Shown here in pieces: positions 41,251 to 53,389 of a stretch of 64,000 bases of DNA. The DNA is from Paragonimus skrjabini miyazakii (Eukaryota; Platyhelminthes; Trematoda; Plagiorchiida; Troglotrematidae). How positions within the stretch are numbered: the stretch's first letter is position 1; every line of letters starts with the position of its first letter. The stretch lies in contig JTDE01000917.1 of the NCBI GenBank assembly GCA_014338405.1, positions 66,927-130,926 of the forward strand, given 5' to 3'. Position numbers and translations under genes: made by a program. The notes under the pieces were generated by a model, which saw only the letters and a list, made by a program, of their open reading frames with translations, was not told where the DNA came from and made no database searches.

Positions 41251-42841
41251 ATTTTGGCTTTGGTTTTTTCGTAAGTTGTTGGTATTTAGCTTATGTCATT
41301 AGTGTATAAAAAACCGTGCCCACATTTTAAAATTGGAATTCTCAATTTGTACTTTCATCTTTTATGCTTCGTTTTGTTACTGTTTTCCATCATCTGGCTT
41401 ATTCCTTAATGACCAGAGGACAACGAAGGTGAAACTGAGGGTTAACTTCATTGACCCGTTTTGTTCTGCTAGACAGGGTGATCAAAAGTCCTGCTTTGGA
41501 GCGATACGACGTGCAATATTGTAATACTGACTCCTTTGAAGGTTTCATCAAGTTCTGTTCAGAATTTTGGAATTGCTGATCGTAAAAATTAGTTTGTGTT
41601 AACTAAACTGATTAACCATACAACAATTTGCTGTTGTACCATAAACAGTTCCCATCTAGAAACATTGTTTTTGTTTAAAGAAATGTCAGCTCCCACCGAC
41701 TTTTCCGGTTCCGTCCATGACGATCAGTTTTGTGTTAGTTGAGAATAGTGATGAATTTGGTAACTCCAGTCGATGATTTACGTGTTCTGTTGTCAACCCG
41801 GCTTGGCATTTAGATTGCAGTCGTTTCATCACCAAGCGAATTGATATAACCAGTATGTAGGTCTTCAAACATATAGGTTTATGTGATCAAGTTGGTCATC
41901 TATCTAAAAAGAGGAGATCTCACCTCGTTTGGTGATGAAATGCTTGCAATCTAAATGCCAGGTTTGGCAAAAATCGAACGCTTAGATTATCTGCCTTGAT
42001 AAACAATCATTTTATGCTCGTTACCTTACTAAAGCAATCAATATTCATGCATATTTTTTCTTCTTCCCTATACGATAGTGCCTAAATACGACAGAGACCG
42101 ACTACTTTGGTAACCTAGTTGGTTGCAAAGGTGAACGGAATATACACGGTGAAGTTACTAGGTAACGAAAATGATTCACAATCCTGTAAACTACTAAAAC
42201 AAAATATATTGTTTGTCCTTTGATCCCAAAAAACAATCTAAATGGCAGTGGAGTCCGCGATCGACACTTCTTCAGATTACTTGCTAAAAACTTCCCCATA
42301 GTTGATGTGTTCACTGAAGAGACACATACCATCGATTGAGTATCGAAACGGGACAAACCTGGTGGATCACAAGAACAGTTTCTAGTGATTTTTAAAAAAC
42401 TTTCTGATATGTTCACTGAATGTGTTCCCTGTGTTGAAATTCCAGATCGCAGGAAAATTGTAAATATTACTGTTACGCTGAAGAAAAGTGTTTCAGGACT
42501 TCGTCTGATTTCCCACATATTTGTTGACGTGATCACTTGCATGAGACCAAATAATGAATCCTATGTTCTTCAACAATTAACCTAATCGTAAATTTCACTT
42601 AACGCGTCTCTCTCCAGTCTCGTCACCCTCAACTATCTAATCCATTTAGTCTTAGCTTTAAGTAAAATATATATGACTGTAAAGTGAGCAATTTTTTAAC
42701 ACACATACCTCGAGCTGGGAACTCACAGACTTGGAAAGAAAAATACAATGATTATTAACTGCTATAAGAATATATTATACTACTCAGATATTGCGACACA
42801 CTTGTTAATTTAGAGCGTCTTAACTGTCAAATTTTTGAGCT
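41251..42841. other. no gene seen
   Basis: About 1.6 kb. A 146-codon minus frame at 42102-42542 overlaps a 66-codon plus frame and shows only a hydrophobic N-terminal stretch; I cannot support it as a gene. Confidence 0.4.
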
Positions 42842-42912
42842 CGGGTCTGGACTCTACTCGCAACGGCAGTAGGGCGTTCCTACGCGTCAACTGCTTTACC
42901 ACCTGAGCTACG
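42842..42912 (-). repeat. tRNA-like sequence (SINE head)
   Basis: The minus strand reads TAGCTCAGGTGGTAAAGC, a very good A box (TAGCTCAGGTGG), then a weaker B-box-like GAGTAGAGTCC. The CTTCGTAGCTC start is shared with the plus-strand sequence at 43111. I could not fold a tRNA with an anticodon arm. Confidence 0.45.
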
Positions 42913-43110
42913 AAGAGGAATTTTCACATTTGAACTTGATTACTTATCAGTGTTCCAATTTCAGTGGTTTAATTAGACACCAGCATCAACTTCTACAGTA
43001 GTTTTGCCTTGCTAATCAAACATCTGAATCGCTCTATGAGTTATATACGATGCAGTGAAACGGATAGATGACTGAGTCCAAAGACGAATATCTCGAGTTG
43101 TCTGTACCGT

Positions 43111-43180
43111 TTCGTAGCTCGGTTGTTAGAATACTTGTAACCTGTGCACATTCTGTTCTTGTTACTGGTTCGAATCTAGC
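43111..43180 (+). repeat. tRNA-like sequence (SINE head)
   Basis: TTCGTAGCTCGGTTGTTAGAA (A box TAGCTCGGTTG) and GGTTCGAATCT (43167-43177), a near-perfect B box. The start-to-start distance of 52 bp is longer than in a normal tRNA. It is in inverted orientation to 42842-42912. Confidence 0.5.
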
Positions 43181-44282
43181 CAATGTATCGAATTTTTACA
43201 AATGAGTCTTTCATATTTGTTATCAATCTAGAATTTATCTACAGTAGCACATGCTGAAAATGCTGACCATATGGCTTATCCGATGAGCACCGAAGTCTGC
43301 GCAAAAAGGTTGTATTTCATCATAAATCGTCACAGCTGTTTAGTAGTTTCCAAAGTGAACACATCTTGAATCACTAATGGATTGCGAGCAACACTTTACT
43401 TCTGAACTGACAAGGAAACTTAACTATTTTCTCATGTTGTGTACACCATACACTCCGAACACTGACCACCCATCAACGTTTTCATCTCTTTTACATGATC
43501 ACTGGACCCATGAAAGTAGATATACTGGACCAAACAACAGGTGCACAGACCAAGCATTAACAAGTTATGTGCTGCCCATGGATTTCTTCCCGGGGTTCGT
43601 GTCTAAATAATTGTGCTAGTCATTAGGAAATGTCAAGTTGATTTGGTAGACAATTCTTATCAGTTATGTGATAATATACTGCGTCGCCTGTGATGGTCTA
43701 TTTTGTGTGCCGCCGTACGAAGACACTTTGAATTTTTGTACTCTGAATGAACAAAACTAGTAACATTTCAGTTGGGGAAAGCTAGTTTTATTGAAACCAA
43801 GATTTAACATACCACATAAGGACTAGAACAGCATGTAATCATCACTAAGCTGCAATAGACCAAGATAAGCTGACCGTAAATAACGTTATTTGTAAAATCA
43901 AGTATCCTGATAAGGAATTTGTCCGGAGTTCGTTGGTATATGTATTATTTTTCATAAAGTTGTTAACCATAGTTATAAAAAAATGAAGTTGTGAAAACCG
44001 CAGTATAAAATTGCACATGTTTTCCGAGTTATTAAGCAACTAATTGCCATACTTTGTGCTAAAGGTAAAAGGTCGAAGTAATCAAGGCACCTTCACTAAT
44101 CGTAGTGCTAATAATTGGTTTGTCAAAAATTTTAATTTGACAGATATTAAGTTATGAAAAATGTGGGTTTCTCCTGGATTAAAACGAGTCACAGGAACAC
44201 CATGCACAAACTCAATAATCGTTTCATTGGATATGATACCAAAACCACGCTGGAGGCTCATAAATGTCTGATTTAGACTCAA
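43181..44282. other. no gene seen
   Basis: About 1.1 kb, AT-rich. A 77-codon plus frame at 43377 has no recognised motif. Confidence 0.45.
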
Positions 44283-44310
44283 TTGTCCGCTCAACCCACT
44301 TTGTCATATT

Positions 44311-44691
44311 GTGGGGGACTGTCAGACAGGAAGTGCGAGCATTCCAACTCTCGGCGGAATACCCCAACACAGGGGGGAGAAGCGTTCAAAAACCCACGGC
44401 GAGCAGATGGAGAACAGTGTGGGCGACCGGATGAGTCATCGCTCGACTGGATCGGACCAACGGGCGAGACGTGGCAGCCGAAATAATATGGATGAACAAA
44501 TCGAAGGCGTGATTATTCCAACACTCTCAGGAATATCTCGACAAGGCTGTAGAGTACGTTCAAAGCCTACAGTAAATAGACGGAGGACAGCACGAGCGAC
44601 CGGACAAGCTATCGCTCAACGAAATCGGATCAACGGACGAGGAATAGAAGGCAGAAAACCCCTGGGTAGAAGGCGCCAATCACACACCTAA
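44311..44691 (+). CDS. basic ORF with internal 58-codon duplication
   Basis: An unrecognised 126-residue, Arg-rich frame. Residues 11-58 and 69-116 are imperfect copies of one module (IPTLGGIPQ and IPTLSGISRQ, then RSKTHGEQM and RSKPTVNRR, then RSTGSDQRARRG and QRNRINGRG), a 174-bp period at DNA level. It ends 44 bp before a purine-rich run and the LTR-like end at 44735. A basic, low-complexity product next to an LTR would fit a gag-like or non-coding spacer of a small LTR element. An overlapping frame at 44283-44486 covers the same duplication. No function is assigned. Confidence 0.35.
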   Translation: MGDCQTGSASIPTLGGIPQHRGEKRSKTHGEQMENSVGDRMSHRSTGSDQRARRGSRNNMDEQIEGVIIPTLSGISRQGCRVRSKPTVNRRRTARATGQAIAQRNRINGRGIEGRKPLGRRRQSHT

Positions 44692-44734
44692 ACCGGGTAG
44701 AAGTGCACACGACGTGCGAGCGGAAACCGGGGGG

Positions 44735-44840
44735 TGTTGTGGACTGGAATTGTGATTCAAAATCGCGAGCGCTCGTGTGGCATGGTAACTAGCGCGTTGG
44801 GCAATAAAGATTGTGCTTTGCTGAACGCCTTTTCGCAACA
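44735..44840 (+). repeat. LTR-like terminal segment, 106 bp
   Basis: Starts TGTTGTGG and ends GCAACA, so the ends are inverted (TGTTG and CAACA). Just upstream lies a purine-rich run (CGGAAACCGGGGGG, 44721-44734). Inside is a polyadenylation signal AATAAA at 44803-44808. Together these look like a short 3' LTR. No second copy was found in the window. Confidence 0.45.
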
Positions 44841-45180
44841 ATATGAGATCCACTAAATTATCCTGCGAAGTAAGAGCCTAAGAAATACCTCCGTATTGGT
44901 TCACGCAGTAATTTACCAATGGCACTGTTCATCACAATACTGTACTATTAACAAACAGTTTTACAACTTAACGCTATTCAGTGTAAAACTTGCATAAAAC
45001 TCCTTCTCATTAAACAGTGGATATTTAATCTCCAACTAAAGTTTTTTTCCACCCTAGTAGAATAAAGTACTGTGCGAGTGTCGTCTGACCTTGAGATTGA
45101 CAAAGTTGTTATTTGTTGTCTCACTAGCATTTCACAAACAGGAAAATCTGCAGAAAATAAAGATAAGGTTGGTACATCAG

Positions 45181-45600
45181 TCATAGCTGATCGCTGCTGT
45201 TACATTTTGATAGATTTTCCAGTCAGCCTCTTTCGAAAAATGACAGTATATTTGAAACTCGCCTTTATTAGAGCCCTCAATAATGCATATACTCGCCACG
45301 GTCGAGACCAGAACTCTGGCTAATCGTTTATACTTCCGTGGGGAAATTGTGTCGATCACTGTGACACTGACGTCAAATTAGGCACGACTAAATTATCAGT
45401 TGCAAACGATCTGTTACATTCGCCTGTGAATAGTGCTCAGACTACTCGATCGCCCACAGTTGACATCTAGCAACTGTTCCGTTTACTCTAATCCATGATC
45501 ACAAATCTGGGATTTATTTCCAAATTGCACTGAGTGTCAAACTTAAACCTGTTAGGTGACGTTTTTAGTTGTTAGTTGGTAGTAAAGGAGTTCGTTTATA
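45181..45600 (-). repeat. SM-alpha-like hammerhead repeat, diverged unit 1
   Basis: An antisense unit recognisable by AGATTTTCCAGTCAG, the ribozyme position (around 45255-45300, decayed), B-box area (GACCAGAACTCTGGC), A-box area and AATCTGGGATTTATTTCC. The next unit begins 435 bp later with the same end sequence, so this is another head-to-tail dimer. Confidence 0.7.
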
Positions 45601-45765
45601 TGAGCTGAACACCACTCACAACTGATCACAGTCTTCGTAGTCCCACAGACTTCATACTGTGCGCTTTTCAAAAGAAGCGCTATACTCAACTTTTGCACAT
45701 GTTGGAGCCTGTCACCAATATTGAAAATTCTGTGAACTGCAAAAACTGCGAACAGTCATGATATT
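45601..45765 (-). repeat. SM-alpha-like hammerhead repeat, partial unit 2
   Basis: CTGAACACCACTCACAACTGATCACAG and CTTTTCAAAAGAAGCGCTATACTCAA match the antisense 3' third of the unit. The ribozyme is unrecognisable beyond the CTCAAC/GCGCTATA end, and homology fades near 45765. Confidence 0.65.
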
Positions 45766-46887
45766 AGGGGAAATCTCCCATTAATGAACCTGAAATTAAG
45801 GTGTCACTAACAGAGAAGAAACATTGGGGAAAACGATTATTCCTCGATTGCGCAAAAATCGTTGATGAAGCACCAGTTTGTGAGTGAAAAAGCGAAAACC
45901 GCTTTATGTGAAATTTGCAGATACAAATTAGAAAGTGTGAAGCAAGATATTACCAATAAGAAACTATTATCTAAATAATTTTGGCAAGTATCTTAAAGAA
46001 AAGTGTTCAATTTAGAAAAAGATATCAAAAGCTTTGACAGAAATTTTAAACGTTGTGCGACTAGAATCGAAAGGATCAATAGCACGCAACGTAAGTAAAG
46101 ACACAAATTCACTTCAAAGATAAAGACACGTAAATTATAAGGTCAGAACATTTAATCCTCTGCCTTATTTATCCTATCACTCGCGATTCAGTTCAATATT
46201 TAACAATGACAGTTCACTTGTTAATTTTTATTTTGTGTTTCTTGCTATTCTCACGTTTACCGGTGATGAGTGTGAAGTGAATTCACATACTAGCTATTAT
46301 GTTCTCACTATTACCATCTTATACACTTATCAGTGACATGTGGCATGAGGAAGTGCCCAGTGATAACTTCAGACACCTCTGGAATAATAATTGGAGTGTT
46401 AGAATTACTACAACAAGCTTCGTGAATGAAATGAGAAATGAACAGCAAACAAAACAGAAATATATAAAATTGTTTTAGGATTGATGGACTATTTGTTTTG
46501 GTTTTAATGAGCATTATATTTTCGAAACAGAACAATCAATCCGAGTTAACTTCCACCAAATGCTATCCATATGGAACAAATGTGAATCTGTGTTCAAAAT
46601 TATGGCAGAAGAAATGAACGAACGTTAATAAAACAGAGTAGTGTAACTGTCAAGTATCAACAAGTTTCCAACTGCTCCACAGACAAAGGCATCATGAGTT
46701 GTGATAAGCCTTTCCAGGAAGTTATCAAGAGCTCTAAAAAAAACAGACCACAACTGGACGAAGAATGTGGTCTAGCTATAACGCAATACGCTATGTTATA
46801 CTTCATAGACTATTAATTTCCTGGAAACATTCTTTTTATCAGACCCATCAAAATGTGTCAGTGTAGAACTTGCAAGTTTTAAAAACA
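45766..46887. other. no gene seen
   Basis: About 1.1 kb of AT-rich sequence. A 74-codon minus frame at 46311 has no motif. Confidence 0.45.
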
Positions 46888-47258
46888 CTACACAAAAACG
46901 TATGTAATGTGCGACCGAAACCGGCGAGCGCGCACAATTGAATTTGAATTGTGTATCGGGGCATGCTGCTTTGTTGTCGACACCGTTTTAGTTTTCGTTT
47001 GTGTAAGTCGTGTGCATGGCTTACTGGGCCTTTGGCTCATGCTTGTTTCTTGTTGTTTCCTTTTTACAGGATTGTTGCTGGAACCACCTATTCCGGAAGA
47101 ATGCTGTCCCCTGGTGTCTCCACATTGCCCCAAAGTTAGTCCGTAAGTGTAACGGACAACCGGAGGAGAAACAGCCGGTTTGCATGCTACACGTAGGTGT
47201 AATGAAGATTAAAAACTTCTTGCTTAGAACTGCTAATTACATAATGAATACAGATTAA
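46888..47258. other. open segment with splice-like signals
   Basis: Open in several frames on both strands (plus 46907-47146, 79 codons with a hydrophobic Cys-rich core; minus 46888-47133, 81 codons). A pyrimidine-rich run ending TTTTTACAG (to 47069) and a GTAAGT donor at about 47143 would frame a ~73-bp exon. None of the products is recognised. Confidence 0.25.
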
Positions 47259-50200
47259 CTGGCGACGTTATTCTTTGTTGCACTCCGTTATAGCTGACTA
47301 ATAAGAGTGTACACTTACAAGAATATTAACGCATATCGGATATATTTGCATGTTTAGAAGAATTTCAATATTATTCCGGAAGATTACTGTTGATATATGC
47401 CTCGGTAATTTTTCGCACGTTACAGATATTGCGAGCTGTACGAGTTCCCCGGCACTGACGGTAACTTTGATACAACCAAAAAATGCAGGAACTCACTGAA
47501 GTTATCGTTATTGGATAGTACGAGAAACATACTTACAGTGGTCATTCTGCGGTTAATAATTCAGCACAAACACGTTTGAATTCCATATCACAATTGTCTG
47601 GACGCTGCTGGCGCATAAACTATTCATAGCTGACTAAAGTTGACACAGACCACTTGAGTGCAAATGATAGGGTGTGGGTACGAAGCAGACGTAACTGGGG
47701 GCAGCATACCAACCATTGCCACCCACTGGTCTCTAACATATTTGGGCAAAAACTGACAGACTGACACGGTAATATCAGAGTGACTGTTTGCATATAATCA
47801 GAGGATTCATGGTGTCAGTTGCAGCGTTACTAACGATTAAGTTGGCGATAGACTAATCTGGTTAGATCAATCACGGGATTTGAGTACGTAATAGAACTTT
47901 CAGTATATACAGAAACACCATTCATTCTGTTTCCAAGAAGTATAAACTTCTAAGTGAGGTTCAAGTGGTAGATTATTATCAATGAATCACCAGATCTAGA
48001 CAGTCGCTTTCCATGAAACTCTCGAGCAGTCTCACTATTGTGGCAATTTGGTTTTCCTTGTCTATATAGCTCATTCCGTTGTTTTTGGCATTTTTGTGAT
48101 ATTTTTGTTCACCCTGCCTATCTTTTAGATTAATTACTATAACTGATCTAGTTTAGTAATGATCGCTGTTCATTTGCTCATACATAGTTTCTTAATCGGA
48201 TGACTCAATTTAGCTTACGTGAATTTCACATGTCAGTTTTATAACTCTGCATTTTCGAATTTTGTACGTAAATTAGAACGCCAATAGATCACATCGATCT
48301 TTACAACGATGACAGTGTGTGAGATCTGAATGTCTTCTCAGGGAGTCTGTGTGTTTAGAACAGCGAACACCGTTATGATCTCAGTATAATGAATACCTTA
48401 ACCACCGCTACGGACATTTGTTCTCACTTTAACTTGTGTACTACAAATGGGGGCAATAGTAACATTTTTGAATCGGATGATGACAGGGAGAAAACGCTTT
48501 TAAAATAACCGCATAAAAATTGAGTCATTTGACCGTTATGGAAACACAATTGATATGGAGAGACCAATGCAAGTTGTGGCATAAGACGTCGCTCCCAGAT
48601 GTTCGAATAACAACTGTCTGGGGTGGGCAAAGCCTGAGTATCTAATTCCGCGTTCGGTTTCTTTAGTTGCCGGTGATAATGATCATTAACAGACGAACAT
48701 AAATTGTCGACACATTTTGAGAAATTCTTGTACAGTTTACGACCGTTTGACTATTCGTTCAAGACGGACAACTCATAGTATAACAGTGTTAGATTAGATA
48801 CGTCAGAAAGAGACACTCCCAAATACTAGTCAGTTACGTATTTGCAAGGCTCAGTTACCATGAACGCTCAATTAGGTGTACATCTGTCCACTTCAGTATC
48901 ACACCAGTATAAGAAAATCCACAAGTTACGTATAGAGGTGTTGAATGTGATAAATAACATGGTCTTTACATTTGAATGACACTTACACCAAATCAGACAT
49001 AACTCTTATTGTAGTCCACCCCTTTCTGTATCCCTTTTCAATCCACCTATCTCCTTACCAACGTTTTTATACAGCCCTAGTGTATATTCTACTTTGTTGT
49101 TGATTTTTTCAATCATATTTTTATGCACAAACAAATCAAACGCGTTCACGTCACCTGTTGTGTACATTCACAGCACATTAGATATGACAGTTCTTTAGCA
49201 GGTAAAGATCTTCGGACAGAACGTCAACTTTACAGCTAGACATGGACCAACTGACTTTCTTATGCATCCGTTTTTGTGTCATTCACCTATTCACAATTTA
49301 AGTTATACTAGGTATGAATGTGTACATTATGATAGGATTAGTAAACCAGTATAAATTACATCACTTCCAAAACTTTCAAACAAACAAGTACAGAGGCAGG
49401 AATACGTGTCGACTTTTAGTTGTATATACACTGGTCCACCATCAGGGAAGGTGTCTTTAAAAAGTGCACATAACATGAATTGAATCGTGAAAAGATAAGA
49501 TGTCGATATAGCAGAAAGGCTTACACACTTCGACAACCTTTTGGGTTAAACGGGATGACCCGGTGACTAGACGAACAAAGTCATTCACGCAATCAGGCAT
49601 AAAGATTAACAGTTCTGCACTAAAAGCAGAAATGAGAGAAGGGATTGCTGGACCTCATACGAGAAACCCACGGAACGGCCTACTAGCCATTGGCCTCAGA
49701 TGCACTCTAAACTCCACGCTTTGTTCTGCCATATTGAAGGTTATACTCTAAGACAAAGACCATAATTAAGATCCATTAACATTCGGATAGTATCCAGCAT
49801 ACAAATAAACCAATCATTGACTTAGTCACATATCAACCTCGTAATTTCTATTCGCTGCACGCACACTTGTCTCCTCTGGTTGTTAACGTGCAATTTATTT
49901 AACAGTTTCACTCATGTGGGCCACTGGTAAAGTGAGTGATATTATTATGCCAACTAGAGTGCGGTCAGGATACTTTGTACGAAAGTTAGTTCTCATGATG
50001 GCATTGCTGTTGCAGCGGCAGCAATGGTGGTAGACAATGCTTCCAGTGCGGCTAACCTGAAGTCGTCTCAGACAACAGATCTCTCACGACTACTCTACAT
50101 TGGCCTCATAAAATTTGGTGGCTAGTGACTACCAATACGCATGACCACAGGCAAAGTTAATCCATAACTCGGAACTTTTAGCGTTGTTATGTGCTTCCTT

Positions 50201-51124
50201 TCAAAAATAAGCGTTCAGTAATCCAGCCCTGAAATCCGACTGAAACTCACTTATATTTAAGACACAACGCGTCATTCACGCCACTGTGATGATCTACCGG
50301 TCGTTTTCAGTTCAGGATGTCTCATTATCATTTCCTCGTATCTTGATGTTAATTTATGATGTCCCAAGGAGGTTCTCCGCGGTTCAACAGCGAACAGCGT
50401 CGCATGGATAATGTGTGCATACGTAGGTTAACAGACACAGGGATTGACTGACTCTTACACAGTGAAAGAAAATATTCATCGGGTGCTTCTCTGGATGTCG
50501 CCCGTTAAATTCCATGCAAACTTTTCTTTACTTAAAATTCGGTGAATTTCGGAAAACCAATTCAATCTTATTCGTACCCTCCAGCTCTATTTTACAATAA
50601 TTGAAACAAACAACTTTCAATCTACCCTTACTACCCACTCACGATAGTGGTGATCTGGTCACTAATCCGATAATTATCACAGAATAAAATGTCGGTAAAT
50701 TTGCGCGCCAATCGAAATTAGCTAAGACAGAGGTGTGGTATGGTTTCTGTGAGAATGTGCTGAATCATCAGCTGACCGCTTCACGAGTACACGGACATTA
50801 AGCGTTGATGCCTCTCATGTACAGTGAATACGCCCAGTTTAGTCAAGAAATGAAACATGTAGCAATTAATGTTGTTTCCAGTCCTACATCACCAGGTTAA
50901 ATACAGCAAATTTATATGAGCTAACCGGGGTAGTGCATCAGTGAGGTGATGAATGGTAAGCCTTAATATCAACTTAATCAGACCGATGACATCTAGTTAT
51001 GTAACATCAATCACGTGGGTTGTACACGTTAGTGAAGAAATCGGCACGCCTTTGTCACAGATCTACTCGACGTATGGATGCATGGCTAAGAGAGGTCCCA
51101 TGTTTTGATCAGATGTTTTCATGT
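47259..51124. other. no gene seen
   Basis: The longest featureless stretch of the window, about 3.9 kb. Frames are at most ~70 codons and without signature, and I found no repeat partner elsewhere in the window. It may hold intronic or intergenic host sequence. Confidence 0.45.
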
Positions 51125-51626
51125 TCATAATTGAGGTAAGTGTAAACGGACTGCAATATCCTCTGCGATTGCTAGTAAACGATCTTTGACACACCTTGAT
51201 TGCGCACCACAAGCTCGATAGATCAGCTTAAATGAATCGGCCAGATTGATCGGATGGTTTGATTTAATCAAGGGCATGGCGACTGCGGATAAACAAACTT
51301 TTATCGATTCTCCAGCTATCCATACCGGATGATGCTCCCGTGTTCTGATTATCACCATATAGCTTTTCCCACAGGAACAAGCGAAACTGTAAACATGTTG
51401 ACAGATAATCAGAGCTTTCATTTCACTGCGAGCGAGTGCGCAGTTTTTGGCATTCGAACGAACAATTCACTATGTGTACGTGCCCGGCTGTGATCTTCAA
51501 GCGCACAGGAGCACATAGTGTGGGTGCTACTGAAAGTGATGTGGCGAAGTTCTCTACCTCAATTCGAACGGTGACCCGAGTACCGGCTGACAAATTGTGT
51601 AGATCGCCTGATGAGCTAAGTATCAA
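51125..51626 (-). pseudogene. PLE-c, Penelope-like GIY-YIG C-terminus
   Basis: The minus frame 51125-51421 reads ICQHVYSFACSCGKSYMVII, where the usual SYIGRTTR of the GIY-YIG domain has decayed. It continues REHHPVWIAGES, AVAMPLIKSNHPINLADSFK, LIYRACG and LLAIAEDIAVRLHLPQL, the standard PLE C-terminal order (finger-like C-x-C, REHHP, second helix, AEA-IAVRL). The adjoining minus frame 51423-51626 probably covers the RT-endonuclease linker but shows no clear motif. Confidence 0.8.
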
Positions 51627-51794
51627 ATTATTGACAATTCCTACCTCTCGTCACTAATGTTTTATATCGATAATCGTTGAGTCAAAAACCAGTAGGTCAG
51701 CTTAAGTACTCGGTCACTGAGAGTTAATATCACAGAACAGACCAATTAAGGAAACAATGTAGAACTGTAATTGACAACTAATTTGATTCCTCAG

Positions 51795-51862
51795 CATAAT
51801 AAAAATATGAATAAAAATCAATAATATGAATAAGAAATATGAATAAAATATGAATGCATAAC
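51795..51862. repeat. AT-rich imperfect tandem repeat
   Basis: Several imperfect copies of ATATGAATAAAA-like units next to each other, with no relation to other repeats in the window. Confidence 0.75.
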
Positions 51863-51991
51863 AAAAATGTCACTTCGAGTGCTGTTAGTTAATAGGCTGA
51901 GAAGGAAGGATCCTCAATCCTTAAGCACGAAACAGATTCAGCAAATTTTCTCTCAAATGATACGGATTATTACCGTTGTAGGTTGAGAAGC

Positions 51992-52172
51992 AACTGTTTC
52001 TACGGTTGTTGCTACCAAGGTGGTGACAGCTATTGTGGACTCTGACATTCGATTTTCTCTAATATATTGTTCACTTCCTCGTACTGATATACGAATGGTC
52101 TGTAGTATGAACTCGTAAAGATGCAGCGAAATTTTTCCGGACATAAATCGTGCAATATCAGCCTAATGCCTA
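51992..52172 (+). repeat. PLE-d direct repeat, left (pseudo-LTR candidate)
   Basis: About 180 bp, similar in the same orientation to 52763-52937: ACTGTTTCTACGGTTGTTGC, TGATATACGAATGGTCTGTA, CTCGTAAAGATGCAGCGAAA and CCGGACATAAATCGTGCAAT. The pair brackets the PLE C-terminal coding remnant, the arrangement of pseudo-LTRs in Penelope elements. A short inverted piece (GCACGATTTATGTCCGGACA) is found at about 52368. Confidence 0.7.
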
Positions 52173-52399
52173 TTTTAATCAAAGACTTTCTTCGGACGGA
52201 TTTGAGAATCTGCAGGCAAATAACTGGATGAAATGCAAAACGTTTATCAGTATGAACCTAAAACCTATCGAGCATCAAGGTCAATAATCAGAACATATAG
52301 ACCACGGTCAATTCATTCATTCTTTTCCCGTCAAGAACTTAAATAAAGAAGACAGTAGGTTGAAATTGCACGATTTATGTCCGGACAAATTTCAACAAA

Positions 52400-52762
52400 T
52401 TCCAACGCCCTGTGTAAAACAACCGGTACCCGAGTCAGCCAAATCCAACGTTATTTATGAATATTGATGTAGATGCGGATAATCCTACACGGACAGGACT
52501 GAGCGCCAGTTGTGAACCATGGTCATGGAGCATATCCCGAAGTGGGTCAAGAAACAGATCACGCAAATACATGACGTTACAGTCGCGCATAGAAACAGAG
52601 CGCCTGCATCATCCATTACGCGTCATATTCTAATGACGCAACACCCATGCGATCCCACAACGGCATTTCGCGTCATCTACTCAACGTCACACAGGCGAAC
52701 ACTGCGCTATGACGAAGCAGTTGCAATCCGAAAGTTCAAACCGGTATGGTGTGTTCGGTGAC
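52400..52762 (+). pseudogene. PLE-d, Penelope-like C-terminal remnant
   Basis: The frame from 52519 gives IPKWVKKQITQIHDVTVAHR, then SSITRHILMTQHPCDPTTAF, RVIYSTSHRRTLRYDEAVAI and RKFKPVWCVR, followed by TGA at 52759-52761. This is the region after the GIY-YIG core. A stretch with Ser-rich linker and SSI-x-RH is shared with PLE families. It stops right at the start of the right direct repeat. Confidence 0.78.
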
Positions 52763-52937
52763 AACTGTTTGTAGGGTTGTCGTTACCGTGGTGGTGACAA
52801 TGATTGAGCACTCTGACAATTGACTTTCTCTGGTATCTTGTTCGTTTTCTCATACTGATATACGAATGGTCTGTAGTATGTACTCGTAAAGATGCAGCGA
52901 AATTTGTCCGGATATAAATTGTACAATATCGGTCTAT
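52763..52937 (+). repeat. PLE-d direct repeat, right (pseudo-LTR candidate)
   Basis: Partner of 51992-52172, starting directly after the coding remnant. Both contain CGAAATTT...AAAT with short flanking complementary arms (GTAC/GTAC here), which resembles a decayed hammerhead outline, but CUGANGA is absent. Confidence 0.7.
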
Positions 52938-53389
52938 TATTTCCTTCACTTAAAAAATGGCAATAATAATCTTAATTATTGACGACCGAAAAGTGTGATT
53001 ACACCTTTTGTACAACAGACATTCAACGAAATTATGTGTAATATGCATTCCAACGTAATGGCCAATTTCCATGAAGCCCATGTGCACGGAAAGTACAGAC
53101 AGGATAGAAAGTGTTAACGTTAAAGATGTTTCCACGCACACATTCAGGACACAAATGGCGAATGCATCACTCACATACACGATCTCGAATGTCAACCGGC
53201 CTTCAGTGTATTTCTATTTCTAAATGTTACCGACGCTGTGCATCTTCCGTGTTTCCACCACAGTTGTGTATTGGTTATATTCGAGATCACTGTCTTACCA
53301 GGAGTACGTGTCTGTCTCCATACACTGAGCCTATTCCACCATCGTTTATAGTATAAAGCATTGCAAATACAAGCGCATGACACTGTTGG
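52938..53389. other. no gene seen
   Basis: About 0.45 kb between the PLE-d direct repeat and the LTR-like repeat. Only short frames without signature. Confidence 0.45.

Noticed and set aside
42842..43180. Functional tRNA genes
   Set aside because: A and B boxes are good but I could not form acceptor and anticodon arms, and the spacing is off.
51795..51862. CRISPR-like array
   Set aside because: Units are short, imperfect and AT-rich with no spacers, and the context is eukaryotic.
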